Shown here piece after piece: positions 37,456-46,607 of a DNA stretch of 64,000 nucleotides. Position 1 is the stretch's first letter. Each line of letters opens with the position of its first letter. Where the stretch lies: the NCBI RefSeq assembly GCF_003383615.1, contig NZ_QNUL01000015.1:1-64000 (forward strand). Direction: 5' to 3'. The translations under genes and the position numbers were made by a program. The stretch comes from Dyadobacter luteus. GTDB lineage: Bacteria > Bacteroidota > Bacteroidia > Cytophagales > Spirosomataceae. The notes below the pieces were generated by a model. That model did no database searches. It saw nothing but the letters and a program-made list of their open reading frames with translations, and had not been told where the DNA came from.

Positions 37456-39426
37456 TCAGTTGGGAATATACAACGACCTTCCCCTTCCACTCCATTTTCT
37501 GTGATAGGTTACTCCTTTGTATACAATGATGTCAGCATTTTGATGCTCAGAAACGATGCAGTCCGGACGAAAATCTTTGTCTTCCAGCGAAACAGAAGGA
37601 TTTCTGACCATTACGTGACCAAATCGCCGCCCTTCCTTTTTGATTGCATATTGATACGCGTAGTCATGGCTATATTCTTCAAAATCAAATCCGATATTTT
37701 GAGCGTTAACAGTATCAATCAACGCTACCATTTCCTGGATTTCCGGCCAATTCTCTCCCCAGAGCATTTCTCCCGGGGTACTCTCCAAAATACTTTTTTG
37801 CTTAAGATTATAGAGTTTTTCCGGTTGAATATTAAGCTGAAGTGGTTTATTAATCACCGGGAAAACTTCTTCAAAAAACCACCTGGTGGAAAGCAAAGGA
37901 TGCGTCGAACTCAATAAGGCAAACGGCAATGCGTTCAACCAGAGTGTCAGAATGAGTATTTTTTGGATAATACCATTCAGCATGGAATATAAAAGACCAA
38001 TGGCCGGGGCCATCAGCATAAAGAAAGGCAGATGAATCCTGGATCCGTAAACCTGATAGCCAATGAAATAGCAAAAGAACAGGAAAGCAAAAAATGTGAG
38101 CGACCAATACAGCTTGCTCTGGAAGTTCATAATTCCAAATGGCAAAGCCAGCATTCCGAAAAGAATAAGCCACATCGCAAGAAAATTGTGGGCAAAGTCT
38201 TCATTGAAATTCAGCTTATTCATTTTGAAAGGCATCCCTGCAGACGGCGAGTCGAGCGGAATACCCAGTCTGTCATGAAAATCCGTAAGAACCTGTTGCA
38301 GATATCCATTGTAGCGGTCGCCGGGAGAGACAAATCCCAGATGCAGAAATACATGTTTGGACACTGAAGAAGCAAACACACGGTGATCTCTGGTATCATT
38401 CTGATTCCCAGAGCTCATTGTCCCGATCGGGCTCTGGAAAATCTTAAATGTACGGTACCAGAAAGGACCATTTGATAACAAAGTCAGCATTACAACCATC
38501 AAACCTGTGGTTACAAGGACATTCCAGTACCCACGTTTCAACAAAACAACCAGAAAATACAATGCAAAAGGTAGTGTATAGAAAACAAACGTCCCTTTTG
38601 TCATGATTCCCATCGCTACGGCAATCGCCAGGAGAAAAAGGTCTGTTTTGAGACTGTATTTCAGAAAGCTGAATATGTAATAAACCGCGGCAATTATGAA
38701 GAAAGAGACAACCAGATCATTTTGTGTAGTCATCGCTTCAAGCACACCAATAGGTACAGTGATGGCAAAACAAAGAGCCATTTTCATGGCAGAAGTACTG
38801 CCGCCCAACAGTGCAATGAGCATTGATACATAAAACAAAATTCCGGTAAATGACAGCCATTGCAAAAGCTGAAAATAACGGTCACCTCCCGACAATGCAA
38901 AAGTGTGTAAATGAACATACTCCGACAACGGAGCAAAGGATATGGCGCGCTCAATATGAGAGGCGTAGTGTTCCACGTGCCCACTCTGTAGCCAGTAACC
39001 CAGGCGGCTCAAATGATAGCAAAGAGAATCAATATTATTAGGCTTTGCCACAATGGCAACGACAAGCGTAATAGTCAGTACAGAAAACAGCACAACCTGC
39101 GTGAGACTGCCCAGAGACTGCCGGAATGCTGCGAATCTGCCGGCCCACAATCGAGGCAAATCAGCAAACCGAACTTCATTTTTTCTTTGTAAATTAAAAC
39201 ACCACCACCCGAGCGCACAATTCAGAAACAGCCAAGAAACCGTAATTCCTGTCTTAGTAATTGCATCAAAAAAACTCAGAAACTCAGTGGATAAGGCAAT
39301 AAAAAGAAACAAACCGAACGCCATTGACAAAAGGGAACGCCGGAGAGGGTAATTAGCATTTATATGAAAAGCCATGAAACTACCCGCTGTGCCCAGCAAG
39401 ATCGCTATGGGTAAAAGAAGTATCAT
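37456..39426 (-). CDS. multi-pass membrane protein, GT39/ArnT-like glycosyltransferase
   Basis: 656 aa with about 12 hydrophobic helices in the first 520 residues and a soluble C-terminal domain (about 540-656). The NNIDSLCYHLSRLGYWLQ loop after the second helix pair holds an Asp and a His, as in the first loop of GT39/GT83 mannosyl- or aminoarabinosyltransferases, and SAGMPFKMNK lies mid-protein. It probably moves a sugar from a polyprenyl carrier on the periplasmic face. I do not recognise a specific family and the acceptor is unknown. Confidence 0.62.
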   Translation of the reverse strand: MILLLPIAILLGTAGSFMAFHINANYPLRRSLLSMAFGLFLFIALSTEFLSFFDAITKTGITVSWLFLNCALGWWCFNLQRKNEVRFADLPRLWAGRFAAFRQSLGSLTQVVLFSVLTITLVVAIVAKPNNIDSLCYHLSRLGYWLQSGHVEHYASHIERAISFAPLSEYVHLHTFALSGGDRYFQLLQWLSFTGILFYVSMLIALLGGSTSAMKMALCFAITVPIGVLEAMTTQNDLVVSFFIIAAVYYIFSFLKYSLKTDLFLLAIAVAMGIMTKGTFVFYTLPFALYFLVVLLKRGYWNVLVTTGLMVVMLTLLSNGPFWYRTFKIFQSPIGTMSSGNQNDTRDHRVFASSVSKHVFLHLGFVSPGDRYNGYLQQVLTDFHDRLGIPLDSPSAGMPFKMNKLNFNEDFAHNFLAMWLILFGMLALPFGIMNFQSKLYWSLTFFAFLFFCYFIGYQVYGSRIHLPFFMLMAPAIGLLYSMLNGIIQKILILTLWLNALPFALLSSTHPLLSTRWFFEEVFPVINKPLQLNIQPEKLYNLKQKSILESTPGEMLWGENWPEIQEMVALIDTVNAQNIGFDFEEYSHDYAYQYAIKKEGRRFGHVMVRNPSVSLEDKDFRPDCIVSEHQNADIIVYKGVTYHRKWSGRGRSLYIPN

Positions 39427-39484
39427 TAATTACTGAGTAGAGGTATAATTTAGTCGGATTTAATTAGTGGTTCTGTGTGTGTAA

Positions 39485-40246
39485 TTATAGTTCAATAGTC
39501 AGGCCGTCATACGACAGGCGTACATGTGGCGGGAGCTCAGCTTCTACATCAGCATGCTTTCCCAACTTATGGCTCATATGAATCAGGTAGGTCTGAGGAA
39601 TGTTCAGTTTGTCAATGAGTTCCAAAGACTGAGATAACGTAAAGTGCGAAAGGTGCGGTTCTTTCTGCAGGGTGTCCAGTACCAACACGCGGGAACCGAG
39701 GATTTTTTCCTGTTCCTGCTCCGAAATATAGTTAGCATCTGTAATGTATGTAAAATCACCGATTCTGTACCCAAATACAGCCAGCTTGTGATGCATCACT
39801 TCTATTGGCGTAATTGAAACACCTTCAATAGAAAACGGGCGGTTTTCTACCGGATTAAGTTCAAAATGGGGAACGCCCGGATACCGTTGTTCACTAAAAG
39901 CGTAAGCGAATTCTCCTTTGATCTGATTCAGAACGGATTGGCGGCCATACAAAGGAATATCCTTTTGTTGCCTGTGATTATATGCTCTTATATCGTCCAG
40001 GCCGGCTGTATGATCCTTATGCTGATGCGTAAATAACACAGCTGTAATGTCAGGCACGTTGGCTCTCAGCATCTGTTGTCTGAAGTCCGGTCCGGTATCA
40101 ATCACAAAGGATTTACCATGTGTCTCCACCCATACGGAAGTGCGAAGACGGTTATCCCTTGGGTCTGTAGAATGGCAAACGGCACAATCGCAAGCAATAA
40201 CGGGTATTCCTTGCGATGTGCCGGTTCCTAAAAAAGTAATCTTCAT
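39485..40246 (-). CDS. metallo-beta-lactamase-fold hydrolase (PhnP-like)
   Basis: 253 aa MBL-fold protein. The zinc motif THQHKDH is at 73-79 (His74, His76, Asp78, His79). The N-terminal loop has Cys19, Cys21 and Cys24 (CDCAVC), which in PhnP and related phosphodiesterases holds a structural zinc. It may hydrolyse a cyclic phosphodiester. The response-regulator gene precedes it by 5 nt, so the two are likely cotranscribed. Confidence 0.83.
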   Translation of the reverse strand: MKITFLGTGTSQGIPVIACDCAVCHSTDPRDNRLRTSVWVETHGKSFVIDTGPDFRQQMLRANVPDITAVLFTHQHKDHTAGLDDIRAYNHRQQKDIPLYGRQSVLNQIKGEFAYAFSEQRYPGVPHFELNPVENRPFSIEGVSITPIEVMHHKLAVFGYRIGDFTYITDANYISEQEQEKILGSRVLVLDTLQKEPHLSHFTLSQSLELIDKLNIPQTYLIHMSHKLGKHADVEAELPPHVRLSYDGLTIEL

Positions 40247-40251
40247 CCGGA

Positions 40252-40629
40252 TTATTCCGTCAAATGTGCCACTACCTCCACAAGGCGGTCAAAATTTAAT
40301 GGTTTCATCAGCGCGTCATCAAATCCGGCTTCTTTAAAATCTTCTTCCGAGTAATTTTTAGCATTACCCGTTATAGCTACAATCGGTGTTTTTGCTTTTT
40401 TGGTATCCGACAATTTCCTGATGCTTCTTGCACATTCCATTCCGTCCATCACAGGCATGTTGATATCAAGCAAAATAATATCAAAATCTTCTTTTTCAAG
40501 AAGTTGTAACACTTGCTCTCCATTCTTCACGGAAGTAATTTCGTAGTGTTGAAATTCCAGAATCTTCCTTGCCAGATTTTGAATTACGGAACTATCTTCG
40601 GCAATGAGTACTCGCTTTGTGTATGACAT
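40252..40629 (-). CDS. single-domain response regulator (CheY-like)
   Basis: 125 aa receiver domain alone. The phosphoacceptor is Asp55 in IILLDINMPVMDG; Glu11-Asp12 form the acidic pocket, Thr in VAITGNA the switch residue, and Lys in MKPLNFD the conserved lysine. It has no output domain and no histidine kinase beside it, so the partner kinase must be elsewhere. Confidence 0.93.
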   Translation of the reverse strand: MSYTKRVLIAEDSSVIQNLARKILEFQHYEITSVKNGEQVLQLLEKEDFDIILLDINMPVMDGMECARSIRKLSDTKKAKTPIVAITGNAKNYSEEDFKEAGFDDALMKPLNFDRLVEVVAHLTE

Positions 40630-40818
40630 ATGATGAATCAGGTATTGTGTTTAATAAATAATAAGGTCAAGTTAGGCATATTTAATCCAAGATCGCAAAT
40701 GATTCCGGTCGCAAGTTTCAAAATTATCAAAAAAAGTAAATAAACGTCTTATACATTTTCAAACCAGTCTTTGAGATGTAAGTTTGTACTTTATTCAGTA
40801 CATCGAACTACACCAAAC

Positions 40819-41466
40819 ATGTTCAAAAATAAAGTAATCAGATGGAGCACAATTGCCATGGTAATTGCAATCCTCACCTATTTCGTTGTCGAAAACCTAC
40901 CCGGTTCCGAATCCTCGGAAGACATAGCCGTTACACGCCCTCAGGAATACATAGAAAAGATCAATAAGGAACGTGCTGCCAAAGATGAGCTTTTCCGTAC
41001 CGGTCCCGATTCTCCGATTAAAGACAAGGAGAGCTTCCATGGTTTACATTATTTTAAAGTAAATCCCGAGTACCGCGTGAAAGCGACAATCTCTCCTTAC
41101 ATGAAGGACGACAAAGAATTGATTATCCCGTACACAGACAGCACCTCCGAAAAGTATGAACGTTATGGCTACGCTCATTTTAAAATAAACGGGGAGGATC
41201 ATAAGCTCCTGCTGCTCAAAAGCGAAGGCGTTATCTCTGTACTCTTCCGTGATGAAACGAGCGGCAAAGAAACCTATGGTGGAGGCCGTTATCTTGATTA
41301 TCCAGTTTCAGAAATCAAAAACAATACACTGATTCTCGATTTCAATAATGCGTACAGCCCTTATTGTGCTTACCAACCTGAGTACGCATGTCCTGTCCCG
41401 CCGGCAGAAAATACGTTGCATATTCCTCTTTGGGCAGGTGAACAGGTGGAAGAAGGCGTACATTAA
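40819..41466 (+). CDS. DUF1684 lipocalin-like protein
   Basis: 215 aa from the ATG at 40819 (TTG at 40771 gives 16 more). An N-terminal membrane/signal segment (about 4-23, IRWSTIAMVIAILTYFVVENL) precedes a DUF1684 domain with the repeated beta pattern GYAHFKINGEDHKLLLLK and SGKETYGGGRYLDYP, then CAYQPEYACPVPPAENTL. It is a periplasmic or membrane-anchored protein of unknown function. Confidence 0.82.
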   Translation: MFKNKVIRWSTIAMVIAILTYFVVENLPGSESSEDIAVTRPQEYIEKINKERAAKDELFRTGPDSPIKDKESFHGLHYFKVNPEYRVKATISPYMKDDKELIIPYTDSTSEKYERYGYAHFKINGEDHKLLLLKSEGVISVLFRDETSGKETYGGGRYLDYPVSEIKNNTLILDFNNAYSPYCAYQPEYACPVPPAENTLHIPLWAGEQVEEGVH

Positions 41467-41683
41467 ATAAAAATCGCTGATCAACGGGCCGTTTCCGTAC
41501 TCTTAGAACTTAAATTATTAGTTTTGCAATTCGGTTCGTATGAGAAAAGTTGAAGCTTACAAAATTCCTGAGTTAACGAACAATTCAGACTGACCGTAAC
41601 CAAAATACCACATAACATAACCATGAAGGAACTCTCAGTACAGATTCGAACATGTACCGACAGTTTACCGTTTTTTATATCGC

Positions 41684-44098
41684 ATGAAAATTTCTTACAA
41701 ATGGCTGGGCGAACTGATCGAGCTGACCGAAACTCCTGAAGAGATCGGTACTTTGCTGACTGCTACCGGCCTGGAAGTTGAAAATATTGAAGAAGTAGAA
41801 TCCATCAGAGGTGGATTGAAAGGTGTGGTTGTAGGTGAAGTTCTTACCTGTGAGAAACATCCTGAAGCAGATCGTTTAAAAATCACGACTGTCGATACAG
41901 GCCTTCCTGAACCGTTACATATTGTTTGTGGTGCAGCCAACGTAGCTGCCGGACAAAAAGTAGTGGTTGCCACAGTCGGAGCAGTTTTGTACCCGACCGG
42001 AAGCGAAGATGCGATTGTTCTTAAGAAATCAAAGATTAGAGGTGCGTTATCGGAAGGTATGATCTGCGCTGAAGATGAGCTGGGACTTGGTACATCTCAT
42101 GACGGCATACTTGTACTGGATACAGATTTACCAAACGGAACTCCGGCCGCTGATTATTTTGGAATCTCTTCTGACTACCTGATTGAAATCGGTCTTACGC
42201 CTAATCGTGCCGACGCTGCGTCTCACTTTGGTGTGGCCCGCGATCTGAAAGCAGTACTTGACAGAGAAATCAAACTTCCATCTGTAGCAGAATTCAAGGT
42301 TACTGATCAGTCTCTGACATTTGGGGTTAGTGTTGAAAATGCCGAAGCTTGCCCAAGATATACAGGTTTGACGATCTCCGGAATTACTGTTGCTGAATCG
42401 CCTGAATGGTTAAAGCAAAAGTTACAGACCATCGGTATCCGCTCCATTAACAATGTCGTGGATGTTACCAATTATGTATGTCATGAATTGGGTCAGCCGT
42501 TACATGCTTTCGATGCAGCAAAGGTTGATGGCAATCAGGTGATTGTCAAAACCGTAGAAGCCGGCACTAAATTCACTACATTGGACGATCTTGAAAGAAC
42601 ACTTTCGGATCAGGATCTGATGATTTGCAACGCTACTTCTCCTATGTGCATCGGAGGGGTATTCGGCGGTGCAGACTCCGGTGTTAGCAATACCACAACC
42701 GCTATTTTTCTGGAATCAGCTTACTTCTCCCCTGTTTGGGTAAGACGTACGGCGCAGCGGTTTACACTTAAAACTGATTCGTCTTTCCGTTTTGAGCGCG
42801 GAACAGATCCTAATATGCCTCTTTTTGCACTGAAACGTGCTGCTCTTCTGATCCAGGAAGTAGCAGGAGGACAGGTTACGTCAGAAGTTACGGATATCTA
42901 CCCAACTCCTATCCAAGATTTCAGTATCAATATCAGTTACAGGAATATTGACAGACTGATCGGGAAATCGTTAGGTGCTGAAAAGATCGAACAGATTCTT
43001 ACAGGTCTTGATATCAAACTTGAAGAAAAGACGGATGCCGGATTCGTTGCCATTGTACCGCCTTATCGCGTAGACGTGCAAAGAGAAGCTGACGTGATCG
43101 AGGAAATCCTGAGAATTTATGGTTTCGGCCAGGTAGAACTTTCTGAGTCACTGAGCTCTGATTACCTTTCCGATTTTCCTGTGAACGATCCTGAAAAATT
43201 AAAAATGCGTGTCTCCGAGTTATTGGCAGCAAACGGTTTTTATGAAATGATCAACAATTCACTTACAAAGCCGGATTACGCAGCACTTCTTGGAGAGCAG
43301 GCTGAGCAAAGCACAGTGAAAATTCTGAACTATCTGAGCGAAGATCTTTCTGTCATGCGTCAGTCACTTGTTTTTTCTGGTCTTGAAGTAATTGAACACA
43401 ACATCAACCGTCGTCAGCGGGATCTGAAACTTTTTGAATTCGGTAAGACCTACAATCTTATCAACGAAAAATATTCAGAAAAAGAAAGACTTGCTGTATT
43501 CCTTTCCGGCAACACCCAGGAAGAAAGCTGGATTGCCAAATCTAAAGAAAGTGCATTCCATGATCTCGCAGCTGTAGTAAGTCAGGTTCTGGCAGCGATG
43601 AAAATCCGTAGTACTGAAAAGCAGGAAGCAGATGGTACTATTTTTCAATACGGACTTACATTGAGCATTAATAAAAAACCTGTAGTGACATTTGGTTTGT
43701 TGAAATCTGCCATAACGAAGAAGGCCAGCGTTAAAGCGCCGGTTTTGTATGCAGACTTTGACTGGGAATACATGCTGAAGCAATATGACAGTGCCGTACA
43801 ATATCGTGAAGTGCCTAAGTTCCCTGAGGTAAGGAGAGATCTGTCGCTGGTGGTGGATAAGAAAGTCACTTTTGAAGAGCTTCGTCAGGTTGCATTTAAA
43901 ACCGAGCGCCAGTTACTTCGTTCTGTAAACGTATTCGATGTATACGAGGGAGTGAATCTGGAAGGACGTAAATCCTATTCGATCAGTTTCATTTTGCAGG
44001 ACGACCAACAGACACTGACCGACAAAGTGATTGATAAGACCATGTCAAGACTAATCGCCAACTACGAGCGTGAGCTAAATGCTATTATCCGAAAATAA
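41684..44098 (+). CDS. pheT: phenylalanine-tRNA ligase beta subunit
   Basis: 804 aa, full length. It starts MKISYKWLGELIEL, has the tRNA-binding OB domain (VVGEVLTCEKHPEADRLKITTVD at about 45-68), B3/B4 editing domain, B5 and the C-terminal FDX-ACB domain (EVPKFPEVRRDLSLVVDKK). It charges tRNA-Phe with the alpha subunit PheS, which is not in the window. The 217-nt gap before it has a perfect -7 box TAGTTTTG (41519-41526) without a good -33 partner. Confidence 0.97.
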   Translation: MKISYKWLGELIELTETPEEIGTLLTATGLEVENIEEVESIRGGLKGVVVGEVLTCEKHPEADRLKITTVDTGLPEPLHIVCGAANVAAGQKVVVATVGAVLYPTGSEDAIVLKKSKIRGALSEGMICAEDELGLGTSHDGILVLDTDLPNGTPAADYFGISSDYLIEIGLTPNRADAASHFGVARDLKAVLDREIKLPSVAEFKVTDQSLTFGVSVENAEACPRYTGLTISGITVAESPEWLKQKLQTIGIRSINNVVDVTNYVCHELGQPLHAFDAAKVDGNQVIVKTVEAGTKFTTLDDLERTLSDQDLMICNATSPMCIGGVFGGADSGVSNTTTAIFLESAYFSPVWVRRTAQRFTLKTDSSFRFERGTDPNMPLFALKRAALLIQEVAGGQVTSEVTDIYPTPIQDFSINISYRNIDRLIGKSLGAEKIEQILTGLDIKLEEKTDAGFVAIVPPYRVDVQREADVIEEILRIYGFGQVELSESLSSDYLSDFPVNDPEKLKMRVSELLAANGFYEMINNSLTKPDYAALLGEQAEQSTVKILNYLSEDLSVMRQSLVFSGLEVIEHNINRRQRDLKLFEFGKTYNLINEKYSEKERLAVFLSGNTQEESWIAKSKESAFHDLAAVVSQVLAAMKIRSTEKQEADGTIFQYGLTLSINKKPVVTFGLLKSAITKKASVKAPVLYADFDWEYMLKQYDSAVQYREVPKFPEVRRDLSLVVDKKVTFEELRQVAFKTERQLLRSVNVFDVYEGVNLEGRKSYSISFILQDDQQTLTDKVIDKTMSRLIANYERELNAIIRK

Positions 44099-44110
44099 CT
44101 TTTTTCTATT

Positions 44111-44134
44111 CAGGAGATACTAAGATGTCTCCTG
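44111..44134 (+). terminator. terminator of pheT
   Basis: CAGGAGATA pairs with TGTCTCCTG (9 bp, one G-T pair) and is followed by a T-rich stretch, 12 nt after the stop. Confidence 0.55.
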
Positions 44135-44218
44135 TACGTTTTATTTGGTAATTTTTTCGAAGTAAATTCCTTTTCTCTGAGTACCTGACAAAGCCTTCAA
44201 ACTAAAACCCGAACAAGA

Positions 44219-44563
44219 ATGGAAAGGAGCAGCACACGCATTATCGAACTTAAACTGGCCGATCTGGAAAGAAGATTAGAAATTCTCATCAATACAAAAG
44301 AGAACCTAACCTGGTCAGTATCAGAATTACAGCGCGAAAATGCAGAGCTACGTTTATCCAATATGAGGCTGAAGGAAGAAGCCAAGGAAACAAAGAAAAA
44401 ATACGGTACTTTAGAAAAAGACTTTAATAAGTCTAAAAGTTTCGCTAAAATTGTCACTAGTAAACTGACACCAACGAGCGGATTAGCCGAACTGAAAGAA
44501 TCAGTTGACCGATATATAGAAGAGATCGATAAGTGCATTGAAATGCTTGAAGATAGCTTATGA
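44219..44563 (+). CDS. small coiled-coil protein upstream of zapA (ZapB-like)
   Basis: 114 aa, almost wholly coiled coil: an N-terminal heptad stretch (about 8-75, VSELQRENAELRLSNMRLKEE) and a second helix at about 92-113 (ELKESVDRYIEEIDKCIEML). Its stop overlaps the zapA ATG (ATGA), so the two are translationally coupled. Size, coil and position suggest a cell-division partner of ZapA, comparable to ZapB, which bridges the Z ring and MatP in enterobacteria. No sequence identity to ZapB is claimed. Confidence 0.6.
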   Translation: MERSSTRIIELKLADLERRLEILINTKENLTWSVSELQRENAELRLSNMRLKEEAKETKKKYGTLEKDFNKSKSFAKIVTSKLTPTSGLAELKESVDRYIEEIDKCIEMLEDSL

Positions 44564-44871
44564 AAAAAAATAACATACCTAATCCTGACGTCTCTGTCTT
44601 TATAAAACTGCTGGACAGAGGCTTCAAGCTGAGCGTGCCAGCCGATCAGGAGAGATATTACAGGGATGGATATGAAGTATTCATGGAGCGAGTAAAGCAG
44701 CATAAATCAAAGACAAAAGGTTACGACGATATTGAGGCCATGGGTCTCACCGCAATAGAATGTATGGTTGCCCTGCAACGCATTCGGGAACAAATGGATG
44801 GTATGATGGAAGCATTTCAGGACAGGATTGAAAAACTGGATGCGGCCGTTGCAAATGCCATTGATAGCTGA
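44560..44871 (+). CDS. zapA: cell division protein ZapA
   Basis: 103 aa, ZapA family. It has the N-terminal beta-rich head (VSVFIKLLDRGFKLSVPADQE) and the C-terminal coil (MVALQRIREQMDGMMEAFQDRIEKLDAAV). It bundles FtsZ protofilaments at midcell. It follows a small coiled-coil gene by an ATGA overlap and precedes rny. The 150-nt gap after it (44872-45021) is discussed under findings. Confidence 0.85.
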   Translation: MKKNNIPNPDVSVFIKLLDRGFKLSVPADQERYYRDGYEVFMERVKQHKSKTKGYDDIEAMGLTAIECMVALQRIREQMDGMMEAFQDRIEKLDAAVANAIDS

Positions 44872-45021
44872 AATCGGGAAGAAATTTCTTCTGCTTATCA
44901 GCCCACGTTTCTAAACCTTTGTCTGTTTCTTCCTAAAATTCATCGTTCAGCCACAACTGGTTCGGCATTTCATACTTTGGTAGTCGGTCACAAGCCAACT
45001 ATATTGTAACCATTACATAAA

Positions 45022-46593
45022 ATGCCAGATTCATCCATTTTTATTGTCCTCTTATCCGATATCATCGCTGTGGGTATCGGTGTATTTGCAGGTAAATACA
45101 TTTTTCAGAAATCTTTCGATCAAAAGGAAAAAGAAGCGCAGGACAGAGCAGCAGAAATTATCCGCAATGCTGAAAATTCAGCTGAAAATATTAAGAAAGA
45201 CCGCATTCTCGAAGCAAAAGAGAAATATCTACGCCTGAAATCAGAGTTCGAAGAAGATGCTAATAAGAAAAGAAACATCCTTCAAACTAACGAACAGAAG
45301 CTGAAGCAACGTGAGCAAAGTCTGAATCAGAGCATTGATCAGAATAAAAAACGTGAACAGGAACTGGAATCGCAGAAAAATAACCTGTCTCAGCAAATCG
45401 AAACAGCTAACAAGAAGCGTGAAGAGGCGGAGAAGTCTTTACAACAGCAGGTTGCACAACTTGAAAAAATCGCAAACCTTACAGCAGATCAGGCACGTGA
45501 ACAGTTGGTAGATGCACTAAAGGCTGAAGCCGATACAAGAGCCGGATCCTATGTAAAAAGTGCGATGGAAGAAGCACGCCTTTCAGCTACGAAAGAGGCT
45601 AAAAAGATCGTTATCGAAACAATACAACGCACGGCTGCAGAGCATGCTATTGAAAACTGTGTATCTGTTTTTAACATTGAAAATGATGATATCAAGGGTA
45701 AAATCATTGGTCGCGAGGGACGTAACATCCGTGCCCTGGAAGCAGCAACAGGTGTTGAGATCATTGTAGATGATACCCCTGAAGCGATCGTAATATCAGG
45801 ATTTGACCCGGTTCGTCGTGAAATAGCACGTCTTTCTCTGCACCGTCTGGTTCAGGATGGACGTATCCACCCTGCCCGTATTGAAGAAGTAGTTGCAAAA
45901 ACACGCAAGAATATTGATGACGAAATCGTCGAGATCGGGGAACGTACTGTGATCGATATGGGTATTCACGGCTTACATCCTGAGCTTGTGAAGATGATTG
46001 GTCGTATGCGTTTCCGTTCATCTTACGGACAGAACCTGCTTCAACACTCACGTGAAGTGGCAAAACTTTGTGCTACCATGGCGGCAGAACTTGGCTTAAA
46101 TACCAAACTTGCCAAAAGAGCCGGTCTACTTCATGATATCGGAAAAGTATGGCCTGAGGAATCAGACTTGCCACACGCAATTCTGGGTATGGAACTGGCC
46201 AAAAAGTATAAAGAAAATCCGGAGGTATGTAATGCAATCGGAGCTCACCACGACGAGATCGAGATGACGAGTATGCTTTCTCCGATCATCCAGGTTTGTG
46301 ATGCAATCTCAGGTTCACGTCCTGGCGCACGTCGCGAAATGATGGAATCCTATATCCAGCGTTTGCGTGACCTTGAAAACATGGCGTTGTCGTTCGATGG
46401 TGTAGAGAAATGCTACGCAATCCAGGCTGGTCGTGAACTTCGTGTCATTATTGATGCGGACAACGTATCAGATGAAAAAGCAGGAATGCTTTCATTTGAT
46501 ATATCTCAAAAAATTGAAAAGGAAATGCAGTACCCCGGACAAATCAAAATCACAGTAATTCGTGAGATGCGTTCGGTTGCTTATGCAAGATAA
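45022..46593 (+). CDS. rny: ribonuclease Y
   Basis: 523 aa. A short N-terminal membrane helix (about 6-26) is followed by a long coiled coil (about 30-200), a KH domain with [19 protein letters not shown], and an HD domain ([25 protein letters not shown]). It is an endoribonuclease that starts mRNA decay at the membrane. Length and domain order are standard. Confidence 0.96.
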   Translation: MPDSSIFIVLLSDIIAVGIGVFAGKYIFQKSFDQKEKEAQDRAAEIIRNAENSAENIKKDRILEAKEKYLRLKSEFEEDANKKRNILQTNEQKLKQREQSLNQSIDQNKKREQELESQKNNLSQQIETANKKREEAEKSLQQQVAQLEKIANLTADQAREQLVDALKAEADTRAGSYVKSAMEEARLSATKEAKKIVIETIQRTAAEHAIENCVSVFNIENDDIKGKIIGREGRNIRALEAATGVEIIVDDTPEAIVISGFDPVRREIARLSLHRLVQDGRIHPARIEEVVAKTRKNIDDEIVEIGERTVIDMGIHGLHPELVKMIGRMRFRSSYGQNLLQHSREVAKLCATMAAELGLNTKLAKRAGLLHDIGKVWPEESDLPHAILGMELAKKYKENPEVCNAIGAHHDEIEMTSMLSPIIQVCDAISGSRPGARREMMESYIQRLRDLENMALSFDGVEKCYAIQAGRELRVIIDADNVSDEKAGMLSFDISQKIEKEMQYPGQIKITVIREMRSVAYAR

Positions 46594-46607
46594 TCCAAAC
46601 AACTTCA

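Noticed and set aside
41540..41593. 17-codon ORF (MRKVEAYKIPELTNNSD) and a second ORF with FF at 41623 before pheT, as a leader peptide
   Set aside because: Few Phe codons, no terminator/antiterminator hairpin, and the second ORF overlaps pheT out of frame.
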